From Paludibacteraceae bacterium (GTDB taxonomy: Bacteria; Bacteroidota; Bacteroidia; Bacteroidales; Paludibacteraceae), in the NCBI GenBank assembly GCA_017646805.1, contig JAGCLW010000059.1:1-52903 (forward strand): DNA of 52,903 nt, in the 5' to 3' direction. A program made the translations under genes and the position numbers. Positions within the stretch are counted from its first letter, which is position 1; every line of letters begins with the position of its first letter. Positions 40,510 through 49,905 of this stretch are shown piece by piece. The notes below the pieces were generated by a model. It did no database searches. It was not told where the DNA came from and saw only the letters and a list, made by a program, of their open reading frames with translations.

Positions 40510-42717
40510 ATGATTCTTACAGTTGTAAAACGCGATGGTCGAATTGTTGGGTTTAACGAAGAAAAAGTTAAAGCTGCCATTCGTAAAGCGATGCTTAATT
40601 CTACGTTAGGAGAAGATCCTCATGTGATCAATCAAATTAGCGATCATATTGCTTATAGTGGAAAAGAACAAATGACAGTAGAAGAAATTCAAGATCTTGT
40701 CGAATATGAATTGATGAATTCATCTCGAAAAGATGTTGCAAAACTTTACATTGCTTATCGTGACAAAAGAAGTATTGCTCGTAAAAGCAAAACGAGAGAT
40801 ATTTTCTTGGATATTATTACAGCGAAAAAGAATGATATCACTCGTGAAAATGCAAATAGCAATTCTGATACTCCATCGGGAATGATGATGAAATTTGCAA
40901 GCGAAAGTACAAAGCCTTTTGTCGATGATTTTCTTCTTAGCGATGAAACTCGTGATGCGGTAAAAAATAATTATTTGCATATTCATGATAAAGATTATTA
41001 TCCAACGAAATCGTTGACGTGCGTTCAACATCCGTTAGATAAAATTTTGAAAAAAGGATTCATGGCAGGTCATGGAGAATGTCGTCCGGCAAAACGAATC
41101 GAAACAGCAAGTATTCTCGGTTGTATTTCAATGGAAACGGCTCAAAATGAAATGCATGGAGGACAAGCAATTCCTGCGTTTGATTTCTACTTGGCTCCGT
41201 TTGTTCGTTCTTCTTACATTGAGGAGGTAAAAAAATTAGAAGAACTTACGGACTCGAAATATGAAGATTTATATCAAGTTAAAATAGAGGATTACATCTC
41301 TAAACCACTTGACTTCTTGACGGGTACAGAGCGAATAAAACAAGCTGCAATAAATAGCACCGTGACACGTGTTCATCAAGCAATGGAAGCGTTTATTCAC
41401 AACATGAATACAATTCATTCGAGAGGAGGAAATCAAGTTGTATTTTCGTCGGTGAATTATGGAACGGATACGTCTGCAGAAGGACGTTGTATTATTCGTG
41501 AAATTTTGAAGAGCACATACGATGGTGTTGGAAATGGAGGAACGGCAATTTTCCCAATACAAATTTGGAAAAAGAAAAAAGGAATAAACTATTTGCCAGA
41601 AGATAAAAATTATGATCTTTACGAATTGGCATGTAAAGTATCTGCTCGTCGTTTTTTCCCTAATTTCGTAAATCTTGACGCAACGTATAATTATCACGAA
41701 AAATGGGATATAAATGATCCTGAACGACACAAGTATGAAGTTGCAACAATGGGTTGTCGAACTCGTGTGTTTGAAAATCGTTTTGGCGAAAAAACCTCAA
41801 TCGGACGTGGAAATATTTCTTTCTCAACCATAAATCTCGTTCGTCTTGCAATTGAGTGCATGGAATATGAAAACAAAGAGGCTCGAATAAACGCATTTTT
41901 TGTAAAATTGGATAATTTGTTGGAAATTGCGGCAAAACAATTAGATGATCGTTTTAATTTTCAAAAAACAGCGTTGGCAAAACAATTCCCTCTTTTAATG
42001 TCAAGCTTGTGGGTTGGAAGTGAAAATCTTAAACCAAACGAAACAATAGAATCGGTTATCAATCAAGGAACACTTGGAATCGGATTTATTGGTTTGGCAG
42101 AATGTCTTATAGCTCTTGTCGGAAAACATCATGCAGAAGATGTGGAAGCACAAGAATTAGGTCTTCGCATTGTAAGCTATATGCGAGAAAGAATCGTTCA
42201 ATTTAGCGAACATTATCATCATAATTATAGTGTTTTGGCAACTCCGGCCGAAGGACTTTCTGGTAAATTCACAAAAGTCGATAGAGCAAAATTTGGTAAA
42301 ATTCCTGGAGTGACAGATAAAGATTATTACACAAACAGTAATCATGTTCCGGTATATTATAAATGTTCTGCAAAACATAAAGCAGAAATTGAAGGTCCAT
42401 ATCACGCACTTACAGGAGGAGGACATATTTTTTACGTCGAAATAGACGGAGATGCTACTCACAATCCTGATGCAATCAAACAGATTGTTGATCTTATGGA
42501 TAAAAATAATATCGGATATTGTAGCGTAAATCACAATAGAAATCGTTGTATGGACTGTGGATATGAAAATGCCGATTCCGAAATGAAAGAATGTCCTAAA
42601 TGCGGTAGTAAAAACATAGATAAATTACAACGTATCACGGGATATCTTGTAGGTACAACAGATCGTTGGAATAGTGCTAAATTGGCAGAACTTCATGATC
42701 GTGTTATTCATGATTAA
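40510..42717 (+). CDS. nrdD: Anaerobic ribonucleoside-triphosphate reductase
   Basis: The 735-residue protein has an N-terminal ATP-cone (about 3-90), the glycyl-radical catalytic barrel, and a C-terminal zinc site CMDCGYENADSEMKECPKC (two CxxC pairs). The glycyl-radical motif RITGYLVGTTDRWN lies near the end (about 710-723). It reduces ribonucleotides to deoxyribonucleotides without oxygen. It needs the activase encoded by nrdG immediately downstream. The organism must therefore be able to live without oxygen. Confidence 0.97.
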   Translation: MILTVVKRDGRIVGFNEEKVKAAIRKAMLNSTLGEDPHVINQISDHIAYSGKEQMTVEEIQDLVEYELMNSSRKDVAKLYIAYRDKRSIARKSKTRDIFLDIITAKKNDITRENANSNSDTPSGMMMKFASESTKPFVDDFLLSDETRDAVKNNYLHIHDKDYYPTKSLTCVQHPLDKILKKGFMAGHGECRPAKRIETASILGCISMETAQNEMHGGQAIPAFDFYLAPFVRSSYIEEVKKLEELTDSKYEDLYQVKIEDYISKPLDFLTGTERIKQAAINSTVTRVHQAMEAFIHNMNTIHSRGGNQVVFSSVNYGTDTSAEGRCIIREILKSTYDGVGNGGTAIFPIQIWKKKKGINYLPEDKNYDLYELACKVSARRFFPNFVNLDATYNYHEKWDINDPERHKYEVATMGCRTRVFENRFGEKTSIGRGNISFSTINLVRLAIECMEYENKEARINAFFVKLDNLLEIAAKQLDDRFNFQKTALAKQFPLLMSSLWVGSENLKPNETIESVINQGTLGIGFIGLAECLIALVGKHHAEDVEAQELGLRIVSYMRERIVQFSEHYHHNYSVLATPAEGLSGKFTKVDRAKFGKIPGVTDKDYYTNSNHVPVYYKCSAKHKAEIEGPYHALTGGGHIFYVEIDGDATHNPDAIKQIVDLMDKNNIGYCSVNHNRNRCMDCGYENADSEMKECPKCGSKNIDKLQRITGYLVGTTDRWNSAKLAELHDRVIHD

Positions 42718-42729
42718 AAAAGTTTTTTT

Positions 42730-43233
42730 ATGTTTCTTTCTCTACTTAAAATAGTGGAATCAACGACGGTTGACGGTCCGGGATTTCGAACTTCAATATA
42801 TTGTGCAGGTTGCGAAAACGCATGCAAAGGTTGTCATAATCCACAATCTTGGGATATAAAAAACGGAGTAATGACCGATGTTGAAGAAATATATAAACGA
42901 ATTGTCGCCAACGATATGGAAAATGTGACATTTTCGGGTGGCGATCCAATGTTTCAGCCGGAAGCATTTACGTATTTGGCAAAAAAAATTAAAGAAAATA
43001 CAACTAAAACGATTTGGTGTTATTCCGGATACGTATATGAACAATTGATTCAAATGCCGAAACAACGAGGAATGCTTAATTATATCGATGTTCTTGTTGA
43101 CGGACCATATATAGAGGCATTGCATGATGCGGATTTGGTTTTCAGAGGCAGTAAAAATCAGCGATTGATAGACGTCCAAAAAAGTTTAAAGAATGGACAA
43201 GTCGAACTTTTTGAATATAAAATAGGTTTGTAA
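42730..43233 (+). CDS. nrdG: Anaerobic ribonucleotide reductase activating protein
   Basis: The 167-residue radical-SAM protein has the CxxxCxxC cluster motif in CENACKGCHNPQSW (about 29-42) and the FSGGDPMFQPEA segment (about 71-82). Its 4Fe-4S cluster and S-adenosylmethionine generate the glycyl radical on NrdD. It starts 12 bases after nrdD, forming the standard two-gene operon. A strong terminator follows. Confidence 0.96.
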   Translation: MFLSLLKIVESTTVDGPGFRTSIYCAGCENACKGCHNPQSWDIKNGVMTDVEEIYKRIVANDMENVTFSGGDPMFQPEAFTYLAKKIKENTTKTIWCYSGYVYEQLIQMPKQRGMLNYIDVLVDGPYIEALHDADLVFRGSKNQRLIDVQKSLKNGQVELFEYKIGL

Positions 43234-43262
43234 ATGTTAGTATAGATTGTTTATGTTTATTC

Positions 43263-43303
43263 ATCCTCGTTGTTTAAGAAATTGAGCAACGAGGATTTTT
43301 TTT
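43263..43303 (+). terminator. Terminator after nrdG
   Basis: ATCCTCGTTG pairs perfectly with CAACGAGGAT (10 base pairs) and is followed by T's. Confidence 0.9.
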
Positions 43304-43335
43304 CTTATAGAGATTAAACTTCAATTTTTAATTGT

Positions 43336-43343
43336 TATTTTTG
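43336..43343 (+). promoter_or_regulatory. -7 box of the polyprenyl synthase gene
   Basis: TATTTTTG matches TAnnTTTG and lies 20 bases before the start codon. Confidence 0.55.
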
Positions 43344-43362
43344 TACGTTAAAATGCAGAAGT

Positions 43363-44340
43363 ATGGTATCAAAGATTAAAGAATTAATAAATGATGAATT
43401 TATAGAATTTTCGCAGTTGTATAATGAAGTTTTTTTTGCCAAAAATTCTTTATTATTGAAAGTATATGGTCATTTATTCAACGCAAAAGGGAAGCAACTT
43501 CGTCCTATTTTGACTTTATTGGCGGCAAAGTTATGTGGTGGTGTGACTAAAACAACGCAATATGCGGCGATTATTTTAGAACTTTTGCACACGGTTTCGC
43601 TTATTCATGACGATGTGGTTGATGAAGCACAAGTTCGTCGAGGACAAGGTTCTGTTAATGCTGTGTTTGGAAATAAAGTTGCTGTTCTGTCGGGTGATTA
43701 TTTGTTGTCTCAAGTTTTTGAATTAAGTACGAAGATTGATAACAAACAAATTTCACAATCGTTTGCTCATTTGGGAGCAATGCTTGCAGAAGGAGAGTTG
43801 ATACAATTGCAAAATGCTAAACAGCCGACTTTTGAGGAAGAACGATATTTTGATGTGATTAAGAAAAAAACAGCGGTTTTGTTTTCTTCATGTATGCAAT
43901 GCGGTGCTTTTTCGGCAAAAAATCCGTCAGAACAACAAGTGAAAGCGTTGATGGAATATGGCGAAATTCTTGGACTTTGTTTTCAAATCAAAGATGATAT
44001 TTTTGATTATCAAGCAGATTTGCGACAAATTGGGAAACCTGTCGGGAATGATATTCGAGAAAAGAAAATCACTCTTCCGTTGATTTGTGCTTATCAAAAA
44101 GCAACAGAAGAAGAGCGTTCGCAGGTTTTTTTGCGATTGACTCAAGAGTCGGAGTTGTCCGAAGAATCTGTTGCTTGGTTTTTAAAGTTTGTAAAGGAGC
44201 ATGATGGAATTGCTTTGGCGGAAGAAAAGAATAAAAAGTTATTATTACAAGCAACGGAAAGACTTTCTTCTTTTGAAAATGAAGAAATAAAATCTTCGTT
44301 GATAGAATTATTGTATTTTGTGATAAATAGAGAAAAATAA
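43363..44340 (+). CDS. Trans-polyprenyl diphosphate synthase
   Basis: The 325-residue all-helical protein has both Asp-rich motifs: the first in SLIHDDVVDEA (about 83-93) and the second in FQIKDDIFDYQ (about 207-217). It adds isopentenyl units to an allylic diphosphate to build a long-chain prenyl diphosphate, probably the menaquinone side chain (IspB-like). The chain length cannot be told by sight. It precedes dnaG by 23 bases. Confidence 0.9.
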   Translation: MVSKIKELINDEFIEFSQLYNEVFFAKNSLLLKVYGHLFNAKGKQLRPILTLLAAKLCGGVTKTTQYAAIILELLHTVSLIHDDVVDEAQVRRGQGSVNAVFGNKVAVLSGDYLLSQVFELSTKIDNKQISQSFAHLGAMLAEGELIQLQNAKQPTFEEERYFDVIKKKTAVLFSSCMQCGAFSAKNPSEQQVKALMEYGEILGLCFQIKDDIFDYQADLRQIGKPVGNDIREKKITLPLICAYQKATEEERSQVFLRLTQESELSEESVAWFLKFVKEHDGIALAEEKNKKLLLQATERLSSFENEEIKSSLIELLYFVINREK

Positions 44341-44363
44341 AAGGGCAAAAATAATCCCGGGAC

Positions 44364-46469
44364 ATGATAGATCAAAGTACGATTGATAGAATTTTGGCTG
44401 TGGCTCAAATAGAAGAGGTTGTAGCTGATTATGTTTCGCTTACCAAAAGGGGAGCGAATTATATGGGATTGTGTCCGTTTCATAGTGAAAAAACACCAAG
44501 TTTTGTCGTTTCTCCTTCAAAAGGGATTTGCAAATGTTTTGGTTGTGGAAAAGGAGGAAATGCAGTTAATTTTATTATGCAAATCGAGCAATTGTCTTAT
44601 TTTGAGGCATTGCGATTTTTGGCAAAACGATATAATATTACGATTGAAGAGAAGAAATTATCGGCACAAGAAATTGCTCAACGAAATGAGAGAGAAAGTA
44701 TGTTGGCAGTTAATGAATTTGCAGATCAGTATTTTCAGTCAACATTAACGTCGCACGAAGAAGGGCGAGCTGTAGGTTTGTCGTATTTTGTAGAACGAGG
44801 ATTTTCAGAAGTGACGATGAAAAAGTTTCATCTTGGATTTTGTCCTTCGGATAAAAAATCGTTTCATGAGGCAGCACTTTCCAAAGGCTTTCAGAAAGAA
44901 TATTTGTTGAAAACGGGACTTTGTTACGAAAAAGAACAAACGCAAACGTTGGTGGACAATTTTTGGGGACGTGTGATTTTTCCGATTATGAGTGTAAGTG
45001 GGCAGGTTTTAGGTTTTGGAGCGAGAGTTCTTGATTCCAGAACCAAAGGTGTGCAGATGAAATACAAAAATTCGGCGGAAAGTTCGTTGTTTGTCAAGCG
45101 AAATGAGTTGTATGGAATTTATCAAGCAAAGCAAGCGATAGGAAAAGAAGATCGCGTTTTTCTTGTCGAAGGATATACCGATGTGATTTCCATGCATCAA
45201 GCTGGGATTGAGAATGTTGTAGCATCTTCCGGAACATCTTTGACGACGGGTCAGATTAGTTTGATGCGACGATATACAAAAAATGTGACGGTTCTTTATG
45301 ATGGAGATGCGGCAGGAATAAAAGCGTCAGAACGAGGAATTGATCTCCTTCTTCAGGAAGGAATGAACGTTCAACTTGTTGTCATGCCAAATGGAGAAGA
45401 TCCGGATTCTTTTGCAAAAAAGAATAATGGCAATGAATTTATTGATTATTTGAGAGAAAATAGTGTAGATTTTCTTGTTTTTAAAACAAAAACTTTATTG
45501 GCAGAAGCAGAGTCGGATCCGGTAAAAAAATCGGAAGTTGTCATCAATATTTTGAATACAATTGCAAAAATTTCTGATGAAATAAAACGTTCGGTTTATG
45601 TCAAAGAATGTAGCGTTTTGTTAGGTTTTCAAGAAAAAGAATTGAGACAACGACTTTCTCAAATTATAGAAGAAAATGAGCGATTTCGTATTCAGCAAGA
45701 ACAAGCGAAATTGCGTCAAGAAGAATTTCGTCGCCAACAAAATATAGAAAATGTAGAGCAACAAAAGCAAGAAAAAACAGAGGAGCCAACGCCGTCGGAA
45801 AGCGAAAAATCAACCATACAACAGCAAGCTCAGATTCAGTTGAACAATCGATTGTTTTATTATGAATGTGAATTGTTGAAACAAGCCATGAGATGGGGTG
45901 CGGTGGAAATTTTTGGAGACAAAGAAAATGTTGATAAAAGGCAAAATGTGACGGTGGCAGAATGGATTTATGCCCAATTGAATGAGAGCGGATTGCGATT
46001 CCAAAATGAGATTTACAATACTTTTTTAGCTGTTATTCTTGAATATGTTTCGAAGCAAGAAAACAAGATTCCGTTCCCAAGTAAATTAGAAACGGAAGAA
46101 GAGAAAAAATCATTTGATGAAAAACAAGTCGTTTTGGAGCGATTGATGAATTGTCATAGCGATCAGGCGATTGCTTCTCTTGCAAATTCTTTGTCGGCCG
46201 AAAAGTATAGTTTGACAAAAGAACAACGCAAGCAATATGGACATGATGTGGAACATATTAGGGAGAAAATTCCACGTTCTGTAAATGAGTTGAAAAAATG
46301 TTTTTTGGAACAACAATGTGATGAAATCATGGAGAAGTTGTCGCAAAATTTATCTGAAGCAGAAAAGAGTTTGTTGATGCAAGAATTACAAGAAAAAAGA
46401 AGACTTCTTCGTTTTTTTGCAAAATGTTGTGGCGATAAAGTTATAAACGGAAAGTATTTTAATTTGTAA
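44364..46469 (+). CDS. dnaG: DNA primase
   Basis: The 701-residue protein has the N-terminal CHC2 zinc finger (CPFH at about 37-40, later CFGCGKGG), the catalytic core and the TOPRIM domain (VFLVEGYTDVISM and LYDGDAAG). A helicase-binding C-terminal region follows a Gln/Glu-rich linker at about 440-490. It makes RNA primers for DNA replication. Its stop is three bases before nadE. Confidence 0.95.
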   Translation: MIDQSTIDRILAVAQIEEVVADYVSLTKRGANYMGLCPFHSEKTPSFVVSPSKGICKCFGCGKGGNAVNFIMQIEQLSYFEALRFLAKRYNITIEEKKLSAQEIAQRNERESMLAVNEFADQYFQSTLTSHEEGRAVGLSYFVERGFSEVTMKKFHLGFCPSDKKSFHEAALSKGFQKEYLLKTGLCYEKEQTQTLVDNFWGRVIFPIMSVSGQVLGFGARVLDSRTKGVQMKYKNSAESSLFVKRNELYGIYQAKQAIGKEDRVFLVEGYTDVISMHQAGIENVVASSGTSLTTGQISLMRRYTKNVTVLYDGDAAGIKASERGIDLLLQEGMNVQLVVMPNGEDPDSFAKKNNGNEFIDYLRENSVDFLVFKTKTLLAEAESDPVKKSEVVINILNTIAKISDEIKRSVYVKECSVLLGFQEKELRQRLSQIIEENERFRIQQEQAKLRQEEFRRQQNIENVEQQKQEKTEEPTPSESEKSTIQQQAQIQLNNRLFYYECELLKQAMRWGAVEIFGDKENVDKRQNVTVAEWIYAQLNESGLRFQNEIYNTFLAVILEYVSKQENKIPFPSKLETEEEKKSFDEKQVVLERLMNCHSDQAIASLANSLSAEKYSLTKEQRKQYGHDVEHIREKIPRSVNELKKCFLEQQCDEIMEKLSQNLSEAEKSLLMQELQEKRRLLRFFAKCCGDKVINGKYFNL

Positions 46470-46472
46470 AAT

Positions 46473-48263
46473 ATGAATTTTGGGTTTCTTCGTGTAGCAA
46501 CGGCGGTTCCGGTTATTCGGATGTCGGATTGTGAGCATAATGCAAAGGTTATTATTGAACAAATAAAAGAAGCGGAAAAAAAGTCTGTTTCTCTTCTTTT
46601 ATTTCCGGAATTGTGTATTACAGGCGTTTCGTGTAACGATCTTTTTTGTTTCCCTTCGTTTTGTCAAAAAGCAGAATTGGCGTTGGAGCAAATCAAGCAA
46701 TCGACGGCAGATTGTACGGTTGCATTTTGTGTCGGATTGCCTCGCAAAAAGGGAAATGCGTTGTATAATGCCATGGTTTTGATTCAAAGAGGAGAAGAAA
46801 AATGCGTTTTTTATAAAGAAACATTGTCTTTGACGGAAAAGAGATATTTTTCCTCTCCAAAAAATTATGTTGCTCCAAATGTGTCGATTCAAGAAACTTC
46901 TTTTTCGTTGCAATTTGACAAACCGATGGATTTTGTAAACGCAGATATTGTGCTTTGTCCTTCGGGAAATTATTCAATAGTTGGTTCCGAAACGTACAAA
47001 AAGAAATGGATAGAAGCCATTTCGATGGAAAAATCAATTGCAGTTTTGTATGCACAAACGGGATCGGGAGAAAGTTCGACAGAGGTTGTTTTTGCGGGGA
47101 ATGCAATGATTGCAGAATGTGGAGAAATTTTGTCGCAAAGCGAAATGTTTTCGTGGCAATCGCAATTGATTATTGCAGATATTGATATAGAACGCATACA
47201 AGCCAATCGATTGAATTTGTGTGAAAAACAACAAGATGAAAATGTTGTGGAAATTGTTGTGGCAGAGCGAAAAGATGAAGATTTAATTCGAGAAATTGAT
47301 GAAAATCCGTTTATTCCGAAAGGCGAAAAATGGTTGGAAAGAATGGAAGAAATTGTAAATCTTCAAGTGCAAGGTTTGTTTACTCGTTTGCATCATGTCG
47401 GGATAAAAAAAGTCGTAGTTGGAATTTCCGGAGGTTTGGATTCTACGTTGGCATTGTTGATTTCCGTCTTGACAATGGAAAAATTAGGATTGCCACGTAC
47501 GAATGTTTTGGCGATAACAATGCCCGGATTTGGAACAACGGACAGAACTTATTCTAACGCCGTTGGAATGATAAAAGGTTTAGGTGTCACATTTCAAGAA
47601 ATAAGCATCAAAGAATCTTGTATTCAGCATTTTAAAGATATAAATCATTCGGAAAAATTATTTGACGTTGTTTATGAAAATTCTCAAGCTCGTGAGCGTA
47701 CGCAAATACTTATGGATATTGCCAATCAACAAAACGCACTTGTGGTTGGAACCGGAGATTTGAGTGAATTGGTGCTTGGTTGGGCAACTTATAATGGAGA
47801 TCAAATGTCAATGTATGGCGTTAATGCCGGAATTCCGAAAACGTTGGTGCGTTCTTTGGTGCGTTATCTTTCTTCGGAAAAAATATTTGATAATGTGAAA
47901 GAATATCTTTTAGATGTGGTTGAAACTCCGGTTTCTCCGGAATTGTTGCCATTTGACGAAGAAGGAAAAATAGTTCAAAAGACGGAGGATTTGGTTGGTC
48001 CGTATGAATTGCATGATTTTTTTATTTTTTACGCATTGCGATACCATTTTTCGTACGATAAGATTTTATTTTTAGCTAAAAAAGCGTTTGCAAATAAATA
48101 TGTAGAAGAGGAAATTATTCATTGGTTGAAAACTTTTTTCCGACGTTTTGTACAGCAACAGTATAAAAGAAATCCAATGCCCGACGGACCTAAAATCGGA
48201 ACGGTTGGAGTTTCTCCTCGAGGAGATTTGATGTTTCCTTCAGATGCAATTAATGTTTTTTGA
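46473..48263 (+). CDS. nadE: NAD+ synthetase with altered glutaminase domain
   Basis: The 596-residue protein combines a nitrilase-type N-terminal domain (about 5-255) with an NAD synthase domain. The synthase part is intact, with ISGGLDSTLAL at about 318, and it amidates deamido-NAD to NAD+. In the nitrilase domain the Glu (LLFPELCITG, about 47) and the Lys-bearing segment are present. However, the usual IEICEDLW segment with the Cys nucleophile seems missing: the chain goes from SFSLQFDKP straight to ADIVLCPSGNY. The protein is about 40-50 residues shorter than usual relatives. It may therefore use free ammonia. The nadE stop is the site of the restriction island insertion. Confidence 0.9.
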   Translation: MNFGFLRVATAVPVIRMSDCEHNAKVIIEQIKEAEKKSVSLLLFPELCITGVSCNDLFCFPSFCQKAELALEQIKQSTADCTVAFCVGLPRKKGNALYNAMVLIQRGEEKCVFYKETLSLTEKRYFSSPKNYVAPNVSIQETSFSLQFDKPMDFVNADIVLCPSGNYSIVGSETYKKKWIEAISMEKSIAVLYAQTGSGESSTEVVFAGNAMIAECGEILSQSEMFSWQSQLIIADIDIERIQANRLNLCEKQQDENVVEIVVAERKDEDLIREIDENPFIPKGEKWLERMEEIVNLQVQGLFTRLHHVGIKKVVVGISGGLDSTLALLISVLTMEKLGLPRTNVLAITMPGFGTTDRTYSNAVGMIKGLGVTFQEISIKESCIQHFKDINHSEKLFDVVYENSQARERTQILMDIANQQNALVVGTGDLSELVLGWATYNGDQMSMYGVNAGIPKTLVRSLVRYLSSEKIFDNVKEYLLDVVETPVSPELLPFDEEGKIVQKTEDLVGPYELHDFFIFYALRYHFSYDKILFLAKKAFANKYVEEEIIHWLKTFFRRFVQQQYKRNPMPDGPKIGTVGVSPRGDLMFPSDAINVF

Positions 48264-48270
48264 TAAAAAA
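48256..48270 (+). repeat. Left direct repeat flanking the restriction island
   Basis: TTTTTTGATAAAAAA spans the nadE stop codon and recurs exactly at 52661-52675. The right copy leads straight into what looks like the original nadE terminator, so the island lies between the two copies. Confidence 0.6.
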
Positions 48271-48400
48271 TTACGGTTCTCGGAGCAAAAAAGGTGAATT
48301 TCTGCGTTTTGAACTGAGCCATAACGCATTAAACAGAAAACCTCGGAAATAGTAACGATGGCAATTTAGTAAAGAAACGCAAGGTAATGAAACTCTAAAC

Positions 48401-48435
48401 AACAATGGCGACCACTTGATGCGATCGCCATTGTT
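48401..48435 (-). terminator. Terminator of the restriction-modification operon
   Basis: AACAATGGCGA pairs with TCGCCATTGTT (11 base pairs), three bases after the specificity gene's stop on the minus strand. The rest of 48271-48400 contains only a weak hairpin (TGCGTT with AACGCA) and no gene. Confidence 0.8.
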
Positions 48436-48437
48436 AA

Positions 48438-49904
48438 CTATTTTATAATTCTGTTGTTTACTATATTGAAATCAATATTGTCAATTATCATATCTAAAAC
48501 AGAATTTAAATACTGTGTAAGTATACTCTCTGCTACACTCAAATGGAATAATCCGACATTATGTGTTTGCAATGATAATATATTTTCTATACTTCTATTA
48601 AAATTCTCCGTATAGAAAAGTTTATACACCCGTTTTAGAACTTTAGAATCAAGTACGGGAATAGGTATTGATAGAAACTGTTCCGACTTAATTTCTTTCA
48701 TTTTAGAACCCACACTAAGAGCAGAACAATATTTTCTCATCATCTTTGTATTCATAAATGTAGTAATGAACACAAGGAGTTCCTTACTATATCCTGTGAT
48801 ACGATAAATACCCTGATTGTGGTGTCCATCGCCATATGTATTATAGTCATAAAAAGTACCTATACCAACATATTCACCCTTACCACCTCTTGAAGTTCTG
48901 TTAATAAGCAATACAGCATCTTTGTTTAGATTATTCTTTGTAGGTGTTGATATTTTCTCATGTGTTTGAATAAACCCCCAATCCGAACAATTAGTTGGTG
49001 TAATCCACCTTAAACAGCCTTCGCTATAATTTGATATATCTCTTATTTTGGGTGTACTACCACTTCTAAGTTTATCTGCATCAACATAGAATACTCCACC
49101 TTTATAATTAGTTAAAAGATGGGTTATTCGCTGAAATGTATCTGAATACATACCTGTATCAAGTCGCTTCCCAATAGTGAGTTTGCTATATGTTGCGTGA
49201 GAAAAATTGTAAATAGTGCTAGTATGCTGATTCTTATTAAGCTCCGTTTCTATTGTATCATTTATCTCGCTATCTCTTTTTTTTATTTCAATTTCAATCT
49301 CAACTATCTTCTTTGTTATATTTGATACAAAATTGACTATTGCTTCTTTGTTATTAACAGGAAAAGGAATATTGCAATCCAAAAACTTTGTTCCTGCATG
49401 TCTCAAAGTTGCACCTTTCGGGACTAAACGATTTAGTTGTTCTCTATAATATCGATGCTTAATAAACGCAAGAATATAGAACTTGTCAGATTCATTTAAT
49501 GGTAACTTGTATAATGCTCCAGAAAGCATATAATTAGGATAGTCCTTATCTAATATGACGGTTTCTCCAATATTGCTATCTTTTGAAAGTATTATATCTC
49601 CAGCTTTCAGATTATGGTCTACAAACGCTTGGGGCATTATGGATTCTGTACTTTCCGAATTTAATACAGGCAAAAAACTATACGCCTGAAGAGCTTTAGT
49701 CTTTGTGAAGAAGAAATTTGAGCCACTAACATAATTGATAGAGCCCACTTCTTTACCTAAATCATTCCTGTTAAGTTCTCGTGACAATAAGCTCCTAAGA
49801 GGAAGATAATTCTCATTGGCTACATTAATTTGTTTGTGCAACGATGAAGACAACAAGCAATCTTTCCCCTTGATAGATTTGAAGGTTGTTATAATAGACT
49901 TCAT
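48438..49904 (-). CDS. Restriction-modification specificity subunit (HsdS-like)
   Basis: The 488-residue protein is built as two target-recognition domains, about 20-210 and 265-440. Each is followed by a helical spacer: the first is NFVSNITKKIVEIEIEIKKRD, rich in Ile, Glu and Lys, and the second ends the protein. Such subunits choose the DNA sequence recognised by the methylase and nuclease. ATG 49904 starts one base after the methylase stop (TAATATG), so the two genes are coupled. The upstream in-frame ATG at 50009 would overlap the methylase and is rejected. The target sequence cannot be predicted. Confidence 0.85.
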   Translation of the reverse strand: MKSIITTFKSIKGKDCLLSSSLHKQINVANENYLPLRSLLSRELNRNDLGKEVGSINYVSGSNFFFTKTKALQAYSFLPVLNSESTESIMPQAFVDHNLKAGDIILSKDSNIGETVILDKDYPNYMLSGALYKLPLNESDKFYILAFIKHRYYREQLNRLVPKGATLRHAGTKFLDCNIPFPVNNKEAIVNFVSNITKKIVEIEIEIKKRDSEINDTIETELNKNQHTSTIYNFSHATYSKLTIGKRLDTGMYSDTFQRITHLLTNYKGGVFYVDADKLRSGSTPKIRDISNYSEGCLRWITPTNCSDWGFIQTHEKISTPTKNNLNKDAVLLINRTSRGGKGEYVGIGTFYDYNTYGDGHHNQGIYRITGYSKELLVFITTFMNTKMMRKYCSALSVGSKMKEIKSEQFLSIPIPVLDSKVLKRVYKLFYTENFNRSIENILSLQTHNVGLFHLSVAESILTQYLNSVLDMIIDNIDFNIVNNRIIK

Positions 49905-49905
49905 A

